Source: Rhizobium sp. Root708 (GTDB lineage Bacteria; Pseudomonadota; Alphaproteobacteria; Rhizobiales; Rhizobiaceae). Taken from it: a DNA stretch of 41,376 nucleotides. Positions 1-8,366 of the stretch are shown here, in pieces; position 1 is the first letter of the stretch; each line of letters starts with the position of its first letter. The stretch is from NCBI RefSeq assembly GCF_001429725.1, contig NZ_LMHV01000016.1:329-41704 (forward strand), read 5' to 3'. The notes under the pieces are model-generated. The model saw nothing but the letters and a program-made list of their open reading frames with translations, was not told the DNA's origin and made no database searches. A program made the position numbers and the translations under genes.

Positions 1-20
1 GCAAAGCCGAATGCGCTGGA

Positions 21-97
<77 letters not shown>

Positions 98-142
98 AAA
101 TACAAACAGACAGACAAACAACACACACAAACACACATCAAG

Positions 143-162
143 AAGCCCCGTTAAGGGGCTTT
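143..162 (+). terminator. tRNA terminator hairpin
   Basis: Perfect 7-bp stem AAGCCCC / GGGGCTT with loop GTTAA, followed by TTCGG. It lies 45 nt past the tRNA and probably ends its transcript. The T-tract is short. Confidence 0.55.
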
Positions 163-167
163 CGGCG

Positions 168-210
168 TTGCTGCTCCGTGTCGATCTCGCCTGAGGCAAT
201 CCGGGCCATG
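168..210 (-). pseudogene. Remnant of serine recombinase 3' end (left border)
   Basis: Read on the minus strand, this stretch encodes an 'ARIAS' segment joined directly to 'GEIDTEQ'. The recombinase remnant at 22268-22564 contains 'GRIAS', then a longer spacer, then the same 'GEIDTEQ'. So it is a shorter, internally deleted copy of the same gene tail, in the same position and orientation relative to the tRNA-end repeat. No open frame remains. Confidence 0.5.
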
Positions 211-496
211 ACGGATGGCTTGCGATCCCCCGCGGCGCTCACAGACGTTCGCCCTCGCCGTAGGGCCGCTTTTTGCATGCAGGGGCATGCTGTCCGCAGC
301 CGGGCCTAAAACTGGGTTCGGTACGGTTGTCACATATCTGGCACTGCTTGTGGGCGCCGCCCGGCTGTTCCTGGATACCGCAATCTTGTTGAGGGGACGT
401 CTTACGCTTCCTACGTGACGCCGAGCATTCGATAACTTGGCGTGGTCGGGAATTGGGGATGACTGCTGGTCGCTTACAGAGGCGACCCCCGCGGGA
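211..496. other. No gene seen
   Basis: Open frames in both directions here lack ribosome binding sites and resemble no protein family I recognise. This looks like decayed border sequence between the tRNA terminator and the first intact gene. Confidence 0.5.
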
Positions 497-940
497 CTAC
501 CCGAGTTCCTCGGCAAGCCCGATCAGAAGCCCTTCGGGTCCCCGGATGTAGCAGAGCTTATAACTGTCCTCATACCGGACGACCTCGCCGACAAGCTGCG
601 CACCGCGCCGTCGTAGCCTTGCGACCGTATCTTCGACGTCGTCCACGGTGAACATGGCACGCAAATATCCTAGAGCATTCACCGGTGCGTTTCGATGATC
701 TGCGGTGATCTCGGGCCTGAGGAAGCGGGACAGCTCAAGCCGGCTGTGCCCGTCCGGGGTGCGCATCATAGCGATCTCGACGTGCTGATCACCCAGTCCA
801 GTGACGCGGCCCGCCCACTCGCCCTCGATCATCGCACGGCCTTCGAGCTCAAGGCCCAGCTCCTCGAAGAAAGCTATCGTCACTCCGAGGTCTTCGACAA
901 CGATCCCGATGTTGTCCATCCGCTTGAGCGCCATGTCCAT
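497..940 (-). CDS. VOC family (glyoxalase/dioxygenase-fold) protein
   Basis: A 147-residue protein with two beta-alpha-beta-beta-beta VOC modules. The first begins 'MDNIGIVVEDL..TIAFFEELGL', the second 'YLRAMFTVDDVEDTVARL', and it ends 'YIRGPEGLLIGLAEELG'. Proteins of this kind bind a divalent metal in the barrel and act on small molecules (glyoxalase, extradiol dioxygenase or resistance enzymes). The first canonical metal position appears to be Asn rather than His, so metal use and substrate cannot be predicted. I chose the ATG at 940 because AAAGGA lies six bases upstream; an in-frame ATG two codons later is also possible. It stands alone at the left end of the island, convergent with the tRNA. 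Confidence 0.85.
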   Translation of the reverse strand: MDMALKRMDNIGIVVEDLGVTIAFFEELGLELEGRAMIEGEWAGRVTGLGDQHVEIAMMRTPDGHSRLELSRFLRPEITADHRNAPVNALGYLRAMFTVDDVEDTVARLRRRGAQLVGEVVRYEDSYKLCYIRGPEGLLIGLAEELG

Positions 941-1168
941 ATTTCCTTTCGTTTTACTACTAGGACGTTGGCGAGCCGTTTGCCCCGACATGTACGTTCC
1001 GGATTTTCAAAGTGATTCACTCGAGATTGAGTCGCGGGCTTTCCACTAAGCGAGGCTATCTCGTACAGCCTTGCCGACAAGCCAGGCACACGCTGAGTTT
1101 TTTTAGATTGCGACCGGCCAGTCTCGCCCGGTGAACGATTCATCGGCCGGCGTTGGCATTCGTCTGGT

Positions 1169-1363
1169 CTAGCGTTGATGAATTTCCTCGACGGCTCGCT
1201 CGTTCGCCGCTTCGGTTTCGCTCGCCAGTCGCAATGCGCGAAGGCGTGCCGTTTTAGCTTCGCGAGCGGCGCGTTGTGCATCAATGGTCGCAGTGGCGAT
1301 CTGATGGGTTTGGTCAAATCTCTGGCGACGCTCGGCGTGGGTTATGGATTGGCGCTCGTTCAT
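1169..1363 (-). CDS. Small hypothetical protein, Arg/Ala-rich helix
   Basis: A 64-residue, highly charged protein, probably one long amphipathic helix (repeated 'RRQRFDQ', 'AQRAAREAKTARLRALRLASE'). No family recognised. Its ATG overlaps the stop codon of the preceding gene as ATGA, so the two are probably translationally coupled and co-expressed. The coupling, together with the good ribosome binding site of the upstream partner, is the main evidence that it is real. There is no signal peptide or membrane segment. Confidence 0.55.
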   Translation of the reverse strand: MNERQSITHAERRQRFDQTHQIATATIDAQRAAREAKTARLRALRLASETEAANERAVEEIHQR

Positions 1364-1581
1364 TCGACGTGCGTGTCCGAAGGGCGATCGAGACGCTGGG
1401 ACAACTCTGCGATCAAGCTGCCCTTGCTGCGCTTCGACTGGACTAGATCGATGACTTTTGTCAGGGCCCTGCGCCCCTCGGGGCTATCGACATCGCAATG
1501 CCGCAGTTGGCACCATTCGCGGACGCTCATCGTCACGGATTCGATCTCGTCATCTGACAATGAAATAAGGGACAGCAACAT
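1360..1581 (-). CDS. Small rhizobial hypothetical protein, 'WC' family
   Basis: A 73-residue protein with core 'DDEIESVTMSVREWC' followed by 'DVDSPEGRRALTKVIDL'. Two other genes in this window (29387-29704 and 31963-32172) share the same layout: an acidic helix, WC or YC, about eight residues, then a DS.EGR-like helix and a basic tail. I therefore treat it as a conserved small-protein family of unknown function. The ATG at 1581 has GGAGG nine bases upstream. It is the first gene of a two-gene unit, overlapping the next by ATGA. Confidence 0.65.
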   Translation of the reverse strand: MLLSLISLSDDEIESVTMSVREWCQLRHCDVDSPEGRRALTKVIDLVQSKRSKGSLIAELSQRLDRPSDTHVE

Positions 1582-1786
1582 CAAGGTACTCCTCCGGTAA
1601 AACGGCAGAAGCAAATTGCACTCCCAAGCGGCCACTACCCACATAGACTGAGGCCGATAGAGGTCAATCTACGCTCAATTCGTGAGACCGCCATTAAATT
1701 TGACATGCCTAGTCAAATTCTCGGGGTCAGGACGGGGCCGTCAATCGATCTGCGGTCTCGGCAATAGCGATTTTTATCGCCCAATT

Positions 1787-1811
1787 TGAACGGTTTAGGT
1801 TTTCGAGCGTT
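1787..1811 (+). promoter_or_regulatory. EcfG-type general-stress promoter (variant -35)
   Basis: TGAAC-N16-CGTT, one mismatch from the alphaproteobacterial EcfG/RpoE2 consensus GGAAC-N16-CGTT. It ends 36 bases before the BA14K gene start. The identical variant precedes the BON-like gene at 20343. Confidence 0.55.
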
Positions 1812-1847
1812 CATCCACCCGACAAGTATTAACGTTTCGGGGACGTC

Positions 1848-2453
1848 ATGAAGACAATCGTAACTCTCGCTTTCGGAATAACCTGCACCGTCGGTGCCTC
1901 GCTGGGCGTAGCGTCCGTGGCTTCTGTCGTTGTCACTGAGCCAGAGAGTTCGGCAGGCCTGACGCCTGGAGCCTCTGAATTGTGGACCACCACACCCGTG
2001 AAGATTGATCGCGCCGCTCAGTCGTTCGAGCGTTTGCCGGCCGTTCTGTCGACATACGCTTCGTCACCTGCTCGCATTGCAAGAACCGCGTCACCAGCGG
2101 AACAGAATATTGAAGTATCGATGAATGCTACAGATGGCGTGCCAGACTTTTCTGCCGATCATCTTAATTGGTGTGCCAGCCGGTATCGTTCTTATAACGC
2201 AAACATGAACACCTACAGGTCTTTTAGCGGTGAGATGAGAAGCTGTTCCTCACCGTTCGAGAGCCGCCAATCGGCTTCGGATAAATACCTGGGTCAGGCA
2301 GCGAAATCTTCGTTCACATCGGAAGGCGTGGTGGCTTGGTGCGCCGCCCGCTATCAATCCTATAGGCCTGCAGATAACACTTACCAGCCGTATGGCGGCC
2401 AAAGACGACCTTGCCTGGGACCAAAGTCCGGCGACGAGATGGCGCTTCGCTAA
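1848..2453 (+). CDS. BA14K family protein with two BA14K motifs
   Basis: A 201-residue exported protein. Residues 1-30 form a hydrophobic signal/anchor segment. Two copies of the BA14K motif follow: 'HLNWCASRYRSYNANMNTY' near residue 105 and 'VVAWCAARYQSYRPADNTYQ' near 165. BA14K is named from a Brucella abortus immunoreactive protein with lectin-like activity; members occur in the rhizobial/Brucella group and usually have one copy, so the tandem copy is notable. The ligand is unknown. A GGGGA box precedes the ATG. An EcfG-like promoter lies just upstream, suggesting induction by general stress. Confidence 0.85.
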   Translation: MKTIVTLAFGITCTVGASLGVASVASVVVTEPESSAGLTPGASELWTTTPVKIDRAAQSFERLPAVLSTYASSPARIARTASPAEQNIEVSMNATDGVPDFSADHLNWCASRYRSYNANMNTYRSFSGEMRSCSSPFESRQSASDKYLGQAAKSSFTSEGVVAWCAARYQSYRPADNTYQPYGGQRRPCLGPKSGDEMALR

Positions 2454-2566
2454 CTCGACGCAGTGAAGTGTTGCGCATCTGTCCTCGCTGAGAAGACTTC
2501 AAAAACTTTGGTAACAACGGCGCGCTCTGCGAGTTTCGTCATCATCGGAACCACAGGAGACCCGTC

Positions 2567-2875
2567 ATGGCAGACGACACCACCGTCACGATCCGCGCGA
2601 ATTTCGAAACGCGCGAAGCGGCAGACCTCGCAGTTGAGCACTTGGTGCAGCAGCTCGGTATTTCGAGGCCGGACATCTTCATCCAATCGGCTGCAGCGGA
2701 GAACACGTCTGGATCGAGGCCCTCCGGCGGAGAGGTATTGCACGACGATGCCAGCCGCGATGATGCGCCCCTCGCGGGTGACGTCGAGGTCTCCGTCGAC
2801 ATCGCCGCTCGCCAGCTTCCCAAGGTCAACCGAATTTTCGGAGACTTCGGCGCGATGCGCGTATCGAGCGTTTGA
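2567..2875 (+). CDS. Conserved hypothetical protein, YflT-like N-terminus
   Basis: A 102-residue soluble acidic protein. The N-terminal 'VTIRANFETREAADLAVEHLVQQ' recalls the beta-alpha start of the YflT/GSP17M general-stress domain (compare 'YDSYDDAKAAVKAL' in the gene at 3682), followed by a low-complexity Ser/Glu linker and a second beta-alpha unit 'DVEVSVDIAARQLPKVNRIF'. The resemblance is to the fold pattern only. AGGAGA lies eight bases before the ATG. A degenerate EcfG-like match (GTAAC-N16-AGTT) at 2511 is too weak to call. Confidence 0.65.
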   Translation: MADDTTVTIRANFETREAADLAVEHLVQQLGISRPDIFIQSAAAENTSGSRPSGGEVLHDDASRDDAPLAGDVEVSVDIAARQLPKVNRIFGDFGAMRVSSV

Positions 2876-3293
2876 CGGCGATGCGCGCCGAACCGAACGA
2901 GACGGTCCACAGAATTCTGATCACCCGCGCAAGCGTAGCTTTCAAGGCGCTGGCTTGTTCTTGCAAGACGCGGCTTCGACGTCACCGAGAGTTTTGTGAG
3001 GGCGGACAGAACGTCGACGTTCGTTGTGCGGGCAGCGACGTTCTCAAAAAAATGGGTCTCGAGCCGGCGGTAGCCGATAGCAGCAGCGTGCCGAAGATGC
3101 TGCAACCACAAACGATGCTGGGTGTTGTCTTGCTGCGTGCAGCTTCGAGGCGTTGACACGCTCGGCATCAAGCAGCTCGCGACCAAGTTGTTCGTATCCG
3201 GTGCGGATGATTTTCAACTGGCGAGTTACGAACCCACCGCGCCATAGTGCGCAAAGGGCAAGTTACAACACGCGGCCAGATAAATAAATCATT
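2876..3293. other. No convincing gene
   Basis: A TTG-initiated frame of 94 codons overlaps the end of the previous gene, but it has no ribosome binding site and an unlikely composition (Cys-, Arg- and Ser-rich). I recognise nothing on either strand. It may be decayed coding DNA. Confidence 0.5.
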
Positions 3294-3318
3294 GGAACAT
3301 ATGCATTTTCTGCGTGTT
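3294..3318 (+). promoter_or_regulatory. EcfG-type general-stress promoter
   Basis: GGAAC-N16-TGTT, ending 29 bases before the PepSY-like gene. The -35 box is perfect and one base of the -10 deviates. It also fits the looser GGAAC-N18-TT description of Sinorhizobium RpoE2 promoters. Confidence 0.65.
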
Positions 3319-3347
3319 TCTGATTCACCCAATAGGAGGATCTACCA

Positions 3348-3659
3348 ATGAAAAAAGTCGTCATACTCTCCGCAAGTCTGCTTCTCGCTTCGTCCGCAGC
3401 GTTCGCGCAAAGCGAGACTCCAAGCACATCGCAGACCACGCCGGCGGTCAACACTGAGCACAATCCAGGCGCTCCGGTCGCGGGCAAGAACAGCTTCACC
3501 GAAGACCAGGCAAAGTCCCGGATCGAAGAGGCCGGCTATAAGGATGTAGCGGGATTGAAGCTCGACGATCAAGGTGTTTGGCGCGCGACGGCGTCCAAAG
3601 ACGGGAAGCCCAGCAGCGTCTCCCTGGACTTCCAGGGCAACGTAACGCTCGCCAAGTAA
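3348..3659 (+). CDS. Periplasmic PepSY-like protein
   Basis: A 103-residue exported protein. A Sec signal peptide (Lys-Lys, hydrophobic core, cleavage after 'AFA') covers residues 1-20. A Ser/Thr/Pro-rich linker follows, then a C-terminal module 'SFTEDQAKSRIEEAGYKDVAGLKLDDQGVWRA..DGKPSSVSLDFQGNV' with the helix-then-beta-hairpin pattern of PepSY/YpeB domains. Such domains are thought to modulate periplasmic proteases or bind the envelope; the partner here is unknown. AGGAGG lies eight bases before the ATG. The next gene follows after 22 bases, and both probably share the upstream EcfG-type promoter. Confidence 0.8.
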   Translation: MKKVVILSASLLLASSAAFAQSETPSTSQTTPAVNTEHNPGAPVAGKNSFTEDQAKSRIEEAGYKDVAGLKLDDQGVWRATASKDGKPSSVSLDFQGNVTLAK

Positions 3660-3681
3660 GAACGATAACGGAGGAATTCCC

Positions 3682-4296
3682 ATGAAGACCACGATCACAG
3701 GACTCTATGACAGCTACGACGATGCCAAAGCGGCCGTGAAGGCGCTTGAAAATGCAGGTGTGGCGTCGGATGACATCAGCATTGTCACCAACAAGGCCAA
3801 TGGCGATGTCGACGTCGAAGGGCAGGGTAACAAGGCAGGCGAGGGTGCCGGCGCTGGTGCTGGCATCGGTGCCATCGCGGGCGGGGCAGGTGGCCTGCTG
3901 ACCGGCCTCGGCCTGCTTGCAATCCCTGGCGTCGGTCCCGTCGTTGCGGCAGGTTGGCTTGCCGCCACCGCGGCTGGTGCGGTCGCAGGTGCCGTTGCCG
4001 GCAGCGCCGTCGGTGGGATCGTCGGGGCGATGGTCGAATCCGGCGTGCCGGAAGACGACGCCAACTTCTATGCCGAGAGCATTCGTCGCGGAGGATCCGT
4101 CGTGACTGCTCGTGTGGAAGATGGCCATCGCGCATCCGCGGAGGCGATCCTAAACAATTCGCGCCGGGTGAATGTCGCAGAGCGTCGCTCGCGCTATGCA
4201 GAGCAGGGCTGGACACGTTTCGACGACACGGCGGATCCTTATACGGACGAGGAGATTGCCGCCGAGCGCGACCGGTATCGCGTCAACCGTCTATAA
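3682..4296 (+). CDS. General-stress YflT/GSP17M-like protein with glycine-zipper core
   Basis: A 204-residue protein in three parts: an N-terminal YflT/GSP17M-like domain (residues 1-45, 'TGLYDSYDDAKAAVKALENAGV'); a Gly/Ala-rich hydrophobic core at about 55-120, which looks like two or three membrane-inserting glycine-zipper helices; and an acidic/basic C-terminal tail ending 'DPYTDEEIAAERDRYRVNRL'. Related proteins accumulate under general stress, but their biochemical role is not established. GGAGG precedes the ATG. It is the second gene of a stress unit with the PepSY-like gene and is followed by a strong terminator. Confidence 0.8.
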   Translation: MKTTITGLYDSYDDAKAAVKALENAGVASDDISIVTNKANGDVDVEGQGNKAGEGAGAGAGIGAIAGGAGGLLTGLGLLAIPGVGPVVAAGWLAATAAGAVAGAVAGSAVGGIVGAMVESGVPEDDANFYAESIRRGGSVVTARVEDGHRASAEAILNNSRRVNVAERRSRYAEQGWTRFDDTADPYTDEEIAAERDRYRVNRL

Positions 4297-4319
4297 TGCG
4301 CACCAACGATAAACATCAG

Positions 4320-4346
4320 AGGCCCCGCATTGTATGCGGGGCTTTT
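4320..4346 (+). terminator. Rho-independent terminator
   Basis: GCCCCGCA / TGCGGGGC stem followed by TTTT, 24 bases after the stop of the YflT-like gene. A second GC-rich hairpin (GCCCGGT / ACCGGGC) at about 4357-4374 may serve the convergent cyclase gene. Confidence 0.8.
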
Positions 4347-4423
4347 CTATCTTAATGCCCGGTCTTCACCGGGCGCTCATGCGGGGCGGCGAAGCATTCA
4401 GACAGGACGGTTGGAGTTGCCGA

Positions 4424-5356
4424 TCATCGGTCCAAGCTTTCGATGAGGATCTTGGCGAGCGTAGTGAACTCCCCCGAAGGATAGCGCTGCAGGTAGGCCC
4501 CGATCAGCGTCGCGTCCCTGCTATCCCGCACGCTCTCCCAAAACGAAACCTCGACGGCCGTGTCCTCCGCGGGTTTCAAGCTGCCATCAAGGCGCGCTCG
4601 AGCGAGATTCGCAAAGGATCCGTGAGGATAGCGCTCGAGATAGAGCCGCAGCTCTGTTCCATCATCGTCCTCGCGTATCGATTCCCAAAACGCGACCTCG
4701 ATTGCTTGGTCCTTGGTATCCTCGACAAGGCCTGAGGCGTCGTCTACCGATTCAAGTTCAGTCTGGAATGAAGGTGACAACTCGGCATCATAGTCGGGGT
4801 CAAACAACACTCGAAACGCTCTCACCGGGCGCGCGATGTTCTTGATGCTTTGCTCGCCCATGTCTTCGAACGTTGCTCTGACTCTATCGCGAATGTGATC
4901 GCGCACGCCTCTTGTGACGCAAATGCCGCCGGCGTCGGCAAGAGCCTCGAGCCTGGCAGCTATGTTCACCCCGTCGCCGAAGATGTCTCCGTTTTTGACC
5001 ATGACGTCGCCAACGTTGATCCCGATGCGAAACCGCATTTGTTGGTCCGGCGGTACGTCCTCGTTGGCATGCCCGATGGCGATTTGTATAGCAATCGCGC
5101 AATTGAACGCCTGCACCACGCTCGGGAATTCGGCCAGAACACTGTCGCCCGCGGTCCCGAATATCTGGCCATCCGCTGCTTCAATGAGGGCGTCGATGGT
5201 TGCTCGGTGGCTCGTAAGCGTCATGAGGGTGCGCTCCTCATCGACATGCATGAGGCGTGAGTAACCCTCGACGTCGGCAGCGAGGATGGCTGCCAGTTTT
5301 CGTTGTAGCGGCGGTGCTTCCAAGCTCGGTCCAATCGTTGTTTCCGGGCCGCTCAA
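4424..5356 (-). CDS. Class III adenylate/guanylate cyclase with C-terminal repeat pair
   Basis: A 310-residue cytoplasmic protein. The cyclase homology domain spans about residues 15-185. Metal-binding Asp28 is in 'ILAADVEGYSRLM' and Asp71 in 'GDSVLAEF'; the 'GDGVNIAARLEALA' segment provides Asn131 and Arg135 for the transition state. It should make cAMP (or cGMP) from the nucleoside triphosphate. The C-terminal third holds two tandem repeats, 'VAFWESIR...YLERYPHGSFANLARARL' and 'VSFWESVR...YLQRYPSGEFTTLAKILI', a motif seen as a tail on many rhizobial signalling proteins and probably a protein-interaction or sensory module. No membrane segment is present. It is divergent from nothing nearby and has no EcfG box. 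Confidence 0.9.
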   Translation of the reverse strand: MSGPETTIGPSLEAPPLQRKLAAILAADVEGYSRLMHVDEERTLMTLTSHRATIDALIEAADGQIFGTAGDSVLAEFPSVVQAFNCAIAIQIAIGHANEDVPPDQQMRFRIGINVGDVMVKNGDIFGDGVNIAARLEALADAGGICVTRGVRDHIRDRVRATFEDMGEQSIKNIARPVRAFRVLFDPDYDAELSPSFQTELESVDDASGLVEDTKDQAIEVAFWESIREDDDGTELRLYLERYPHGSFANLARARLDGSLKPAEDTAVEVSFWESVRDSRDATLIGAYLQRYPSGEFTTLAKILIESLDR

Positions 5357-5437
5357 CAGCCCGACATTCTTGCATTAGGCGGCCGACCCAGTGTTATCCT
5401 GGCCAGGTCGGCCGACAGGCGATCGAGCGAACCGCCG

Positions 5438-7585
5438 TTAGGTTATAGGCGCCGACGCCTTGCCAAGCTTCACCGAAGGTTCGCGACCCCAGACGCGCAG
5501 CTTGCCGAGCTGCTCGATGAACGCCGCGACGTCCCTGCTTTCCGACAATCGGATCGTGCCTTCATCGAGCTGACCGGAAATACCGGCCTTTTCCAAGAGC
5601 GGCAGCGCAGACTGATCGTATCCGATATATTTGCAGTGCTGGAACGCGTCGGCAACGAAATCGCGGGCAGCTGCCTCCTTGACGAGATCGTCGATTGCCT
5701 GATGCGAGGTCAGAAGGACAACCGCGTCGAACAGTACGGACGGGCCGCCGTCGACCATGTGGTGCGCTTCGATCAAGCTCCCGTCGTCCCCCGTCACGCC
5801 GCCGACCTTTGGGGCTATCAGCTCTACCACGGCCTTCTCTGCCACTACGGCTTTCGTCAGAGCCTTCAAAAGCTTTGCATCGACGCCATCAGCAATGAGA
5901 ACGCCGAGCTTGCGCCCTTCAAAACGCTTGGGGCCCCGCTCCACGATGCTGAGTGCGGGGGACGCTTCAAGATCCTGACGCGTCGGTATCGCGGCGTCCG
6001 CAGCCTCAGGCATCGACTGGAAGCCCAGCTTCTGCGCAACCGTGGTCGCCAGCGTCTCGTCGATGTTCAACAGGTGCGACACCATCCTCTCGCGAATTGC
6101 TAACGTCTCGACCTTGCTCAGTTCGAAAGTCAGCGCCATGGCGATGTGGCGTTGTTCCGCCCCGGTCTGGCTGATGAAGAACTGACGGGCCTGGCTGTAG
6201 TGATCGGAGAAGCTCTCGGGACGTAGCCGCACCTTCTGTCCCTGTTCCTCGGCGGGAAAGTGTCGATAGCCCCGCGTCGGAGACTCCCTTGGGCCTTCGC
6301 CATGCGAGTTCGGCTGATAATTGGTTCTGCCGACAGGATTATGCATGGCCATGTGCCCGTCCTGCTGGAAATTGTGCATGGGACACTTCGGGGCATTGAT
6401 CGGCAAATGCGTGAAGTTCGGGCCGCCGAGGCGTTTCAACTGCGTGTCGAGATAGGAGAAGTTACGTCCCTGGAGGAGCGGATCGTTGCTGAAGTCGATA
6501 CCATCAGGAACATTCTGCGTCATGAACGCGACCTGCTCGGTCTCGGCGAAGAAGTTGTCCGGCATGCGGTCGAGCACCAGGCGGCCGATCGGCCGCACCG
6601 GGAGGATTTCCTCTGGAATGATCTTCGTCGGGTCGAGAACGTCGAATTCGAAGCTGTCTGCAAAGTCCTGATCGAAGAGCTGCACTGCAAGCTCCCATTC
6701 CGGGAAGTTGCCGGACTGGATCGAATTCCAGAGGTCACGACGATGAAAGTCCGGGTCGGCGCCGTTGATCTTGACGGCCTCGTTCCAGGCCACGGACTGG
6801 AGACCCAGCTTCGGCTTCCAGTGGAACTTGACGAAGGTTGATTTATCTTCGGCATTGACGAAGCGGAAGGTATGGACGCCGAAGCCCTCCATGAAGCGGA
6901 GCGATCGGGGAATCGTTCGGTCCGACATGATCCACATGACCATGTTCATGCTCTCGGGCGTCAGGCTGATGAAGTCCCAGAAATTGTCGTGCGCTGTCTG
7001 GGCCTGCGGAAAGGCGCGATCTGGCTCCTGCTTTGCCGCGTGGACCAGGTCCGGAAACTTGATCGCATCCTGGATGAAGAAGACCGGAATGTTGTTGCCG
7101 ACCAGGTCCCAGTTGCCTTCCTTCGTGTACATTTTCACGGCGAAGCCACGGACGTCGCGCGCGAGATCGGCGGAGCCCTTGTTGCCGGCCACTGTTGAGA
7201 ACCGTACAAAGACCGGCGTCTTCTCGCCTGCCCGCTGAAAGACGTCGGCGCGCGTGATGTCCGACAAGGATTCGTATGTCTCGAAGAAGCCGTGGGCGCC
7301 GTAGCCACGGGCATGAACGACCCGTTCGGGAATCCTTTCGTGATCGAAGTGAAAGATCTTCTCACGGAAATGGAAGTCGTCGACGAGAAGCGGTCCGCGC
7401 GGACCGACACGTAAGGAATTCTGGTCGTCGGCGACCGGCGCGCCCTGAGAAGTGGTCAGGACATCGTGGCCCTCCTCGGCGTACTGATGGAGTTCGCCTC
7501 CGGCGCCGCGGGGGAGTTTCTGATCATGAATGGTGACGCTGTCTTCCGACGGCGTCGAGGCTGACTTTGCGGGTCTCTTGGCCAT
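5438..7585 (-). CDS. katE: HPII-type large-subunit catalase
   Basis: A 715-residue monofunctional haem catalase of the large-subunit clade. It disproportionates hydrogen peroxide in the cytoplasm. The distal His91 lies in '[12 protein letters not shown]', the distal Asn164 in '[14 protein letters not shown]', and the proximal haem-ligand Tyr in '[18 protein letters not shown]' (about residue 378). After about residue 560 there is the flavodoxin/glutaminase-like C-terminal domain ('[18 protein letters not shown]...') typical of HPII. The ATG at 7585 is preceded by AAGGGGA; an upstream in-frame start lacks support. It lies downstream of the DUF892 gene on the same strand, separated by a hairpin, and is probably part of the same EcfG-controlled stress unit. 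Confidence 0.95.
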   Translation of the reverse strand: MAKRPAKSASTPSEDSVTIHDQKLPRGAGGELHQYAEEGHDVLTTSQGAPVADDQNSLRVGPRGPLLVDDFHFREKIFHFDHERIPERVVHARGYGAHGFFETYESLSDITRADVFQRAGEKTPVFVRFSTVAGNKGSADLARDVRGFAVKMYTKEGNWDLVGNNIPVFFIQDAIKFPDLVHAAKQEPDRAFPQAQTAHDNFWDFISLTPESMNMVMWIMSDRTIPRSLRFMEGFGVHTFRFVNAEDKSTFVKFHWKPKLGLQSVAWNEAVKINGADPDFHRRDLWNSIQSGNFPEWELAVQLFDQDFADSFEFDVLDPTKIIPEEILPVRPIGRLVLDRMPDNFFAETEQVAFMTQNVPDGIDFSNDPLLQGRNFSYLDTQLKRLGGPNFTHLPINAPKCPMHNFQQDGHMAMHNPVGRTNYQPNSHGEGPRESPTRGYRHFPAEEQGQKVRLRPESFSDHYSQARQFFISQTGAEQRHIAMALTFELSKVETLAIRERMVSHLLNIDETLATTVAQKLGFQSMPEAADAAIPTRQDLEASPALSIVERGPKRFEGRKLGVLIADGVDAKLLKALTKAVVAEKAVVELIAPKVGGVTGDDGSLIEAHHMVDGGPSVLFDAVVLLTSHQAIDDLVKEAAARDFVADAFQHCKYIGYDQSALPLLEKAGISGQLDEGTIRLSESRDVAAFIEQLGKLRVWGREPSVKLGKASAPIT

Positions 7586-7619
7586 GGTCGTTGTCCCCTT
7601 GGTGGTATTAAGGAAATGC

Positions 7620-7643
7620 AAAGGGCCGCCACACGGGCGGCCC
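7620..7643 (-). terminator. Intergenic hairpin between DUF892 gene and katE
   Basis: A perfect 8-bp stem GGGCCGCC / GGCGGCCC with a 5-base loop, followed on the minus strand by TTTGC. The short T-run suggests partial termination or RNA stabilisation that would set the ratio of the two products. Confidence 0.6.
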
Positions 7644-7658
7644 AGGTTGAGCGGCTGT

Positions 7659-8165
7659 TCAGGCAGCCTTCGGGCTCTGGCCCTTGGCGTTTGCCTGCGT
7701 TTGAGCGAGCTGCGTTAGCTTCTTGTCAGTGGCCTCCTCTTCGGCCAGGGTCGCCTGAAGGAGCGGCACTGCATCCTTGAGGCCGAGCTGCTTGGCCCAA
7801 GCGATGAGCGTGCCGTAGCGGGCGATCTCATAATGTTCGACGGCCTGCGCCGACGAAATCAGGCCGGCGTCGAGGGCAGGCGATCCTTTGTATTCTTCCA
7901 TGATTTCCTCGCCTTCAGCGAGGATGCCCTGGATCGCTTCACAAGTCTTGCCACGGGCAGGTTTTCCGATCAGTTCGAAGACCTGTTCCAGCCGGTCGAT
8001 CTGGCCTTGTGTCTCGTCGCGATGCTGAAGAAACCCAGCCTTGCCTTCTTCCGACTGCGCGGCACGGGCCATCTTCGGCAAAGCTTTCAGCACCTGCTTT
8101 TCCGCAAAGTAAATGTCCTTGAGCGTGTCGAGAAACAGGTCATTCAGTGTCTTGGTGGTTGCCAT
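7659..8165 (-). CDS. DUF892 (YciF/YciE-type) ferritin-like protein
   Basis: A 168-residue ferritin-like four-helix protein of the DUF892/YciF family. Signature segments are '[26 protein letters not shown]', '[24 protein letters not shown]' and '[21 protein letters not shown]'. The Glu/His residues that normally hold a di-iron centre are kept (E..H in helices 1-2, EHYE in helix 3). Family members are stress-induced; the enzymatic role is not settled. Of two adjacent ATGs I chose 8165, five bases from GGAGG; the one at 8168 is too close. An EcfG-type promoter lies 86 bases upstream. Confidence 0.9.
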   Translation of the reverse strand: MATTKTLNDLFLDTLKDIYFAEKQVLKALPKMARAAQSEEGKAGFLQHRDETQGQIDRLEQVFELIGKPARGKTCEAIQGILAEGEEIMEEYKGSPALDAGLISSAQAVEHYEIARYGTLIAWAKQLGLKDAVPLLQATLAEEEATDKKLTQLAQTQANAKGQSPKAA

Positions 8166-8250
8166 CATATCCTCCGTTGATGCGTTCCTATTCATCCGAG
8201 GCGAATGCTCATCAAGAGCGCACGCCTACGGTGTGTTGGAGACGGGAGAT

Positions 8251-8275
8251 AACCTGTGTGTGGGTGGTTTGTTCC
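8251..8275 (-). promoter_or_regulatory. EcfG-type general-stress promoter for DUF892-katE
   Basis: GGAAC-N16-GGTT on the minus strand, 86 bases before the DUF892 gene. It has a perfect -35 box and a one-base deviation in -10. Confidence 0.65.
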
Positions 8276-8301
8276 GGTCGCACGCAATCGGAGAAGAGAA
8301 A

Positions 8302-8346
8302 ACGAAAAGGCCCGGCGCGCCGACGATAACGCCGACGCACCGGGCC
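8302..8346 (-). terminator. Strong rho-independent terminator
   Basis: On the minus strand a long stem starting GGCCCGGTGCG and ending CGCGCCGGGCC, loop TTAT, followed by TTTTCGTTTTC. It ends the membrane-protein operon at 8367-9358. Confidence 0.8.
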
Positions 8347-8366
8347 ATGATCTTAGGTTGCCAACC

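Noticed and set aside
2511..2535. EcfG-like site GTAAC-N16-AGTT ahead of the gene at 2567
   Set aside because: One mismatch in the -35 and one in the -10 box; too weak to list beside the better matches.
2872..3156. 94-codon TTG-start frame after the gene at 2567
   Set aside because: No ribosome binding site, unusual residue composition and no resemblance to any family.
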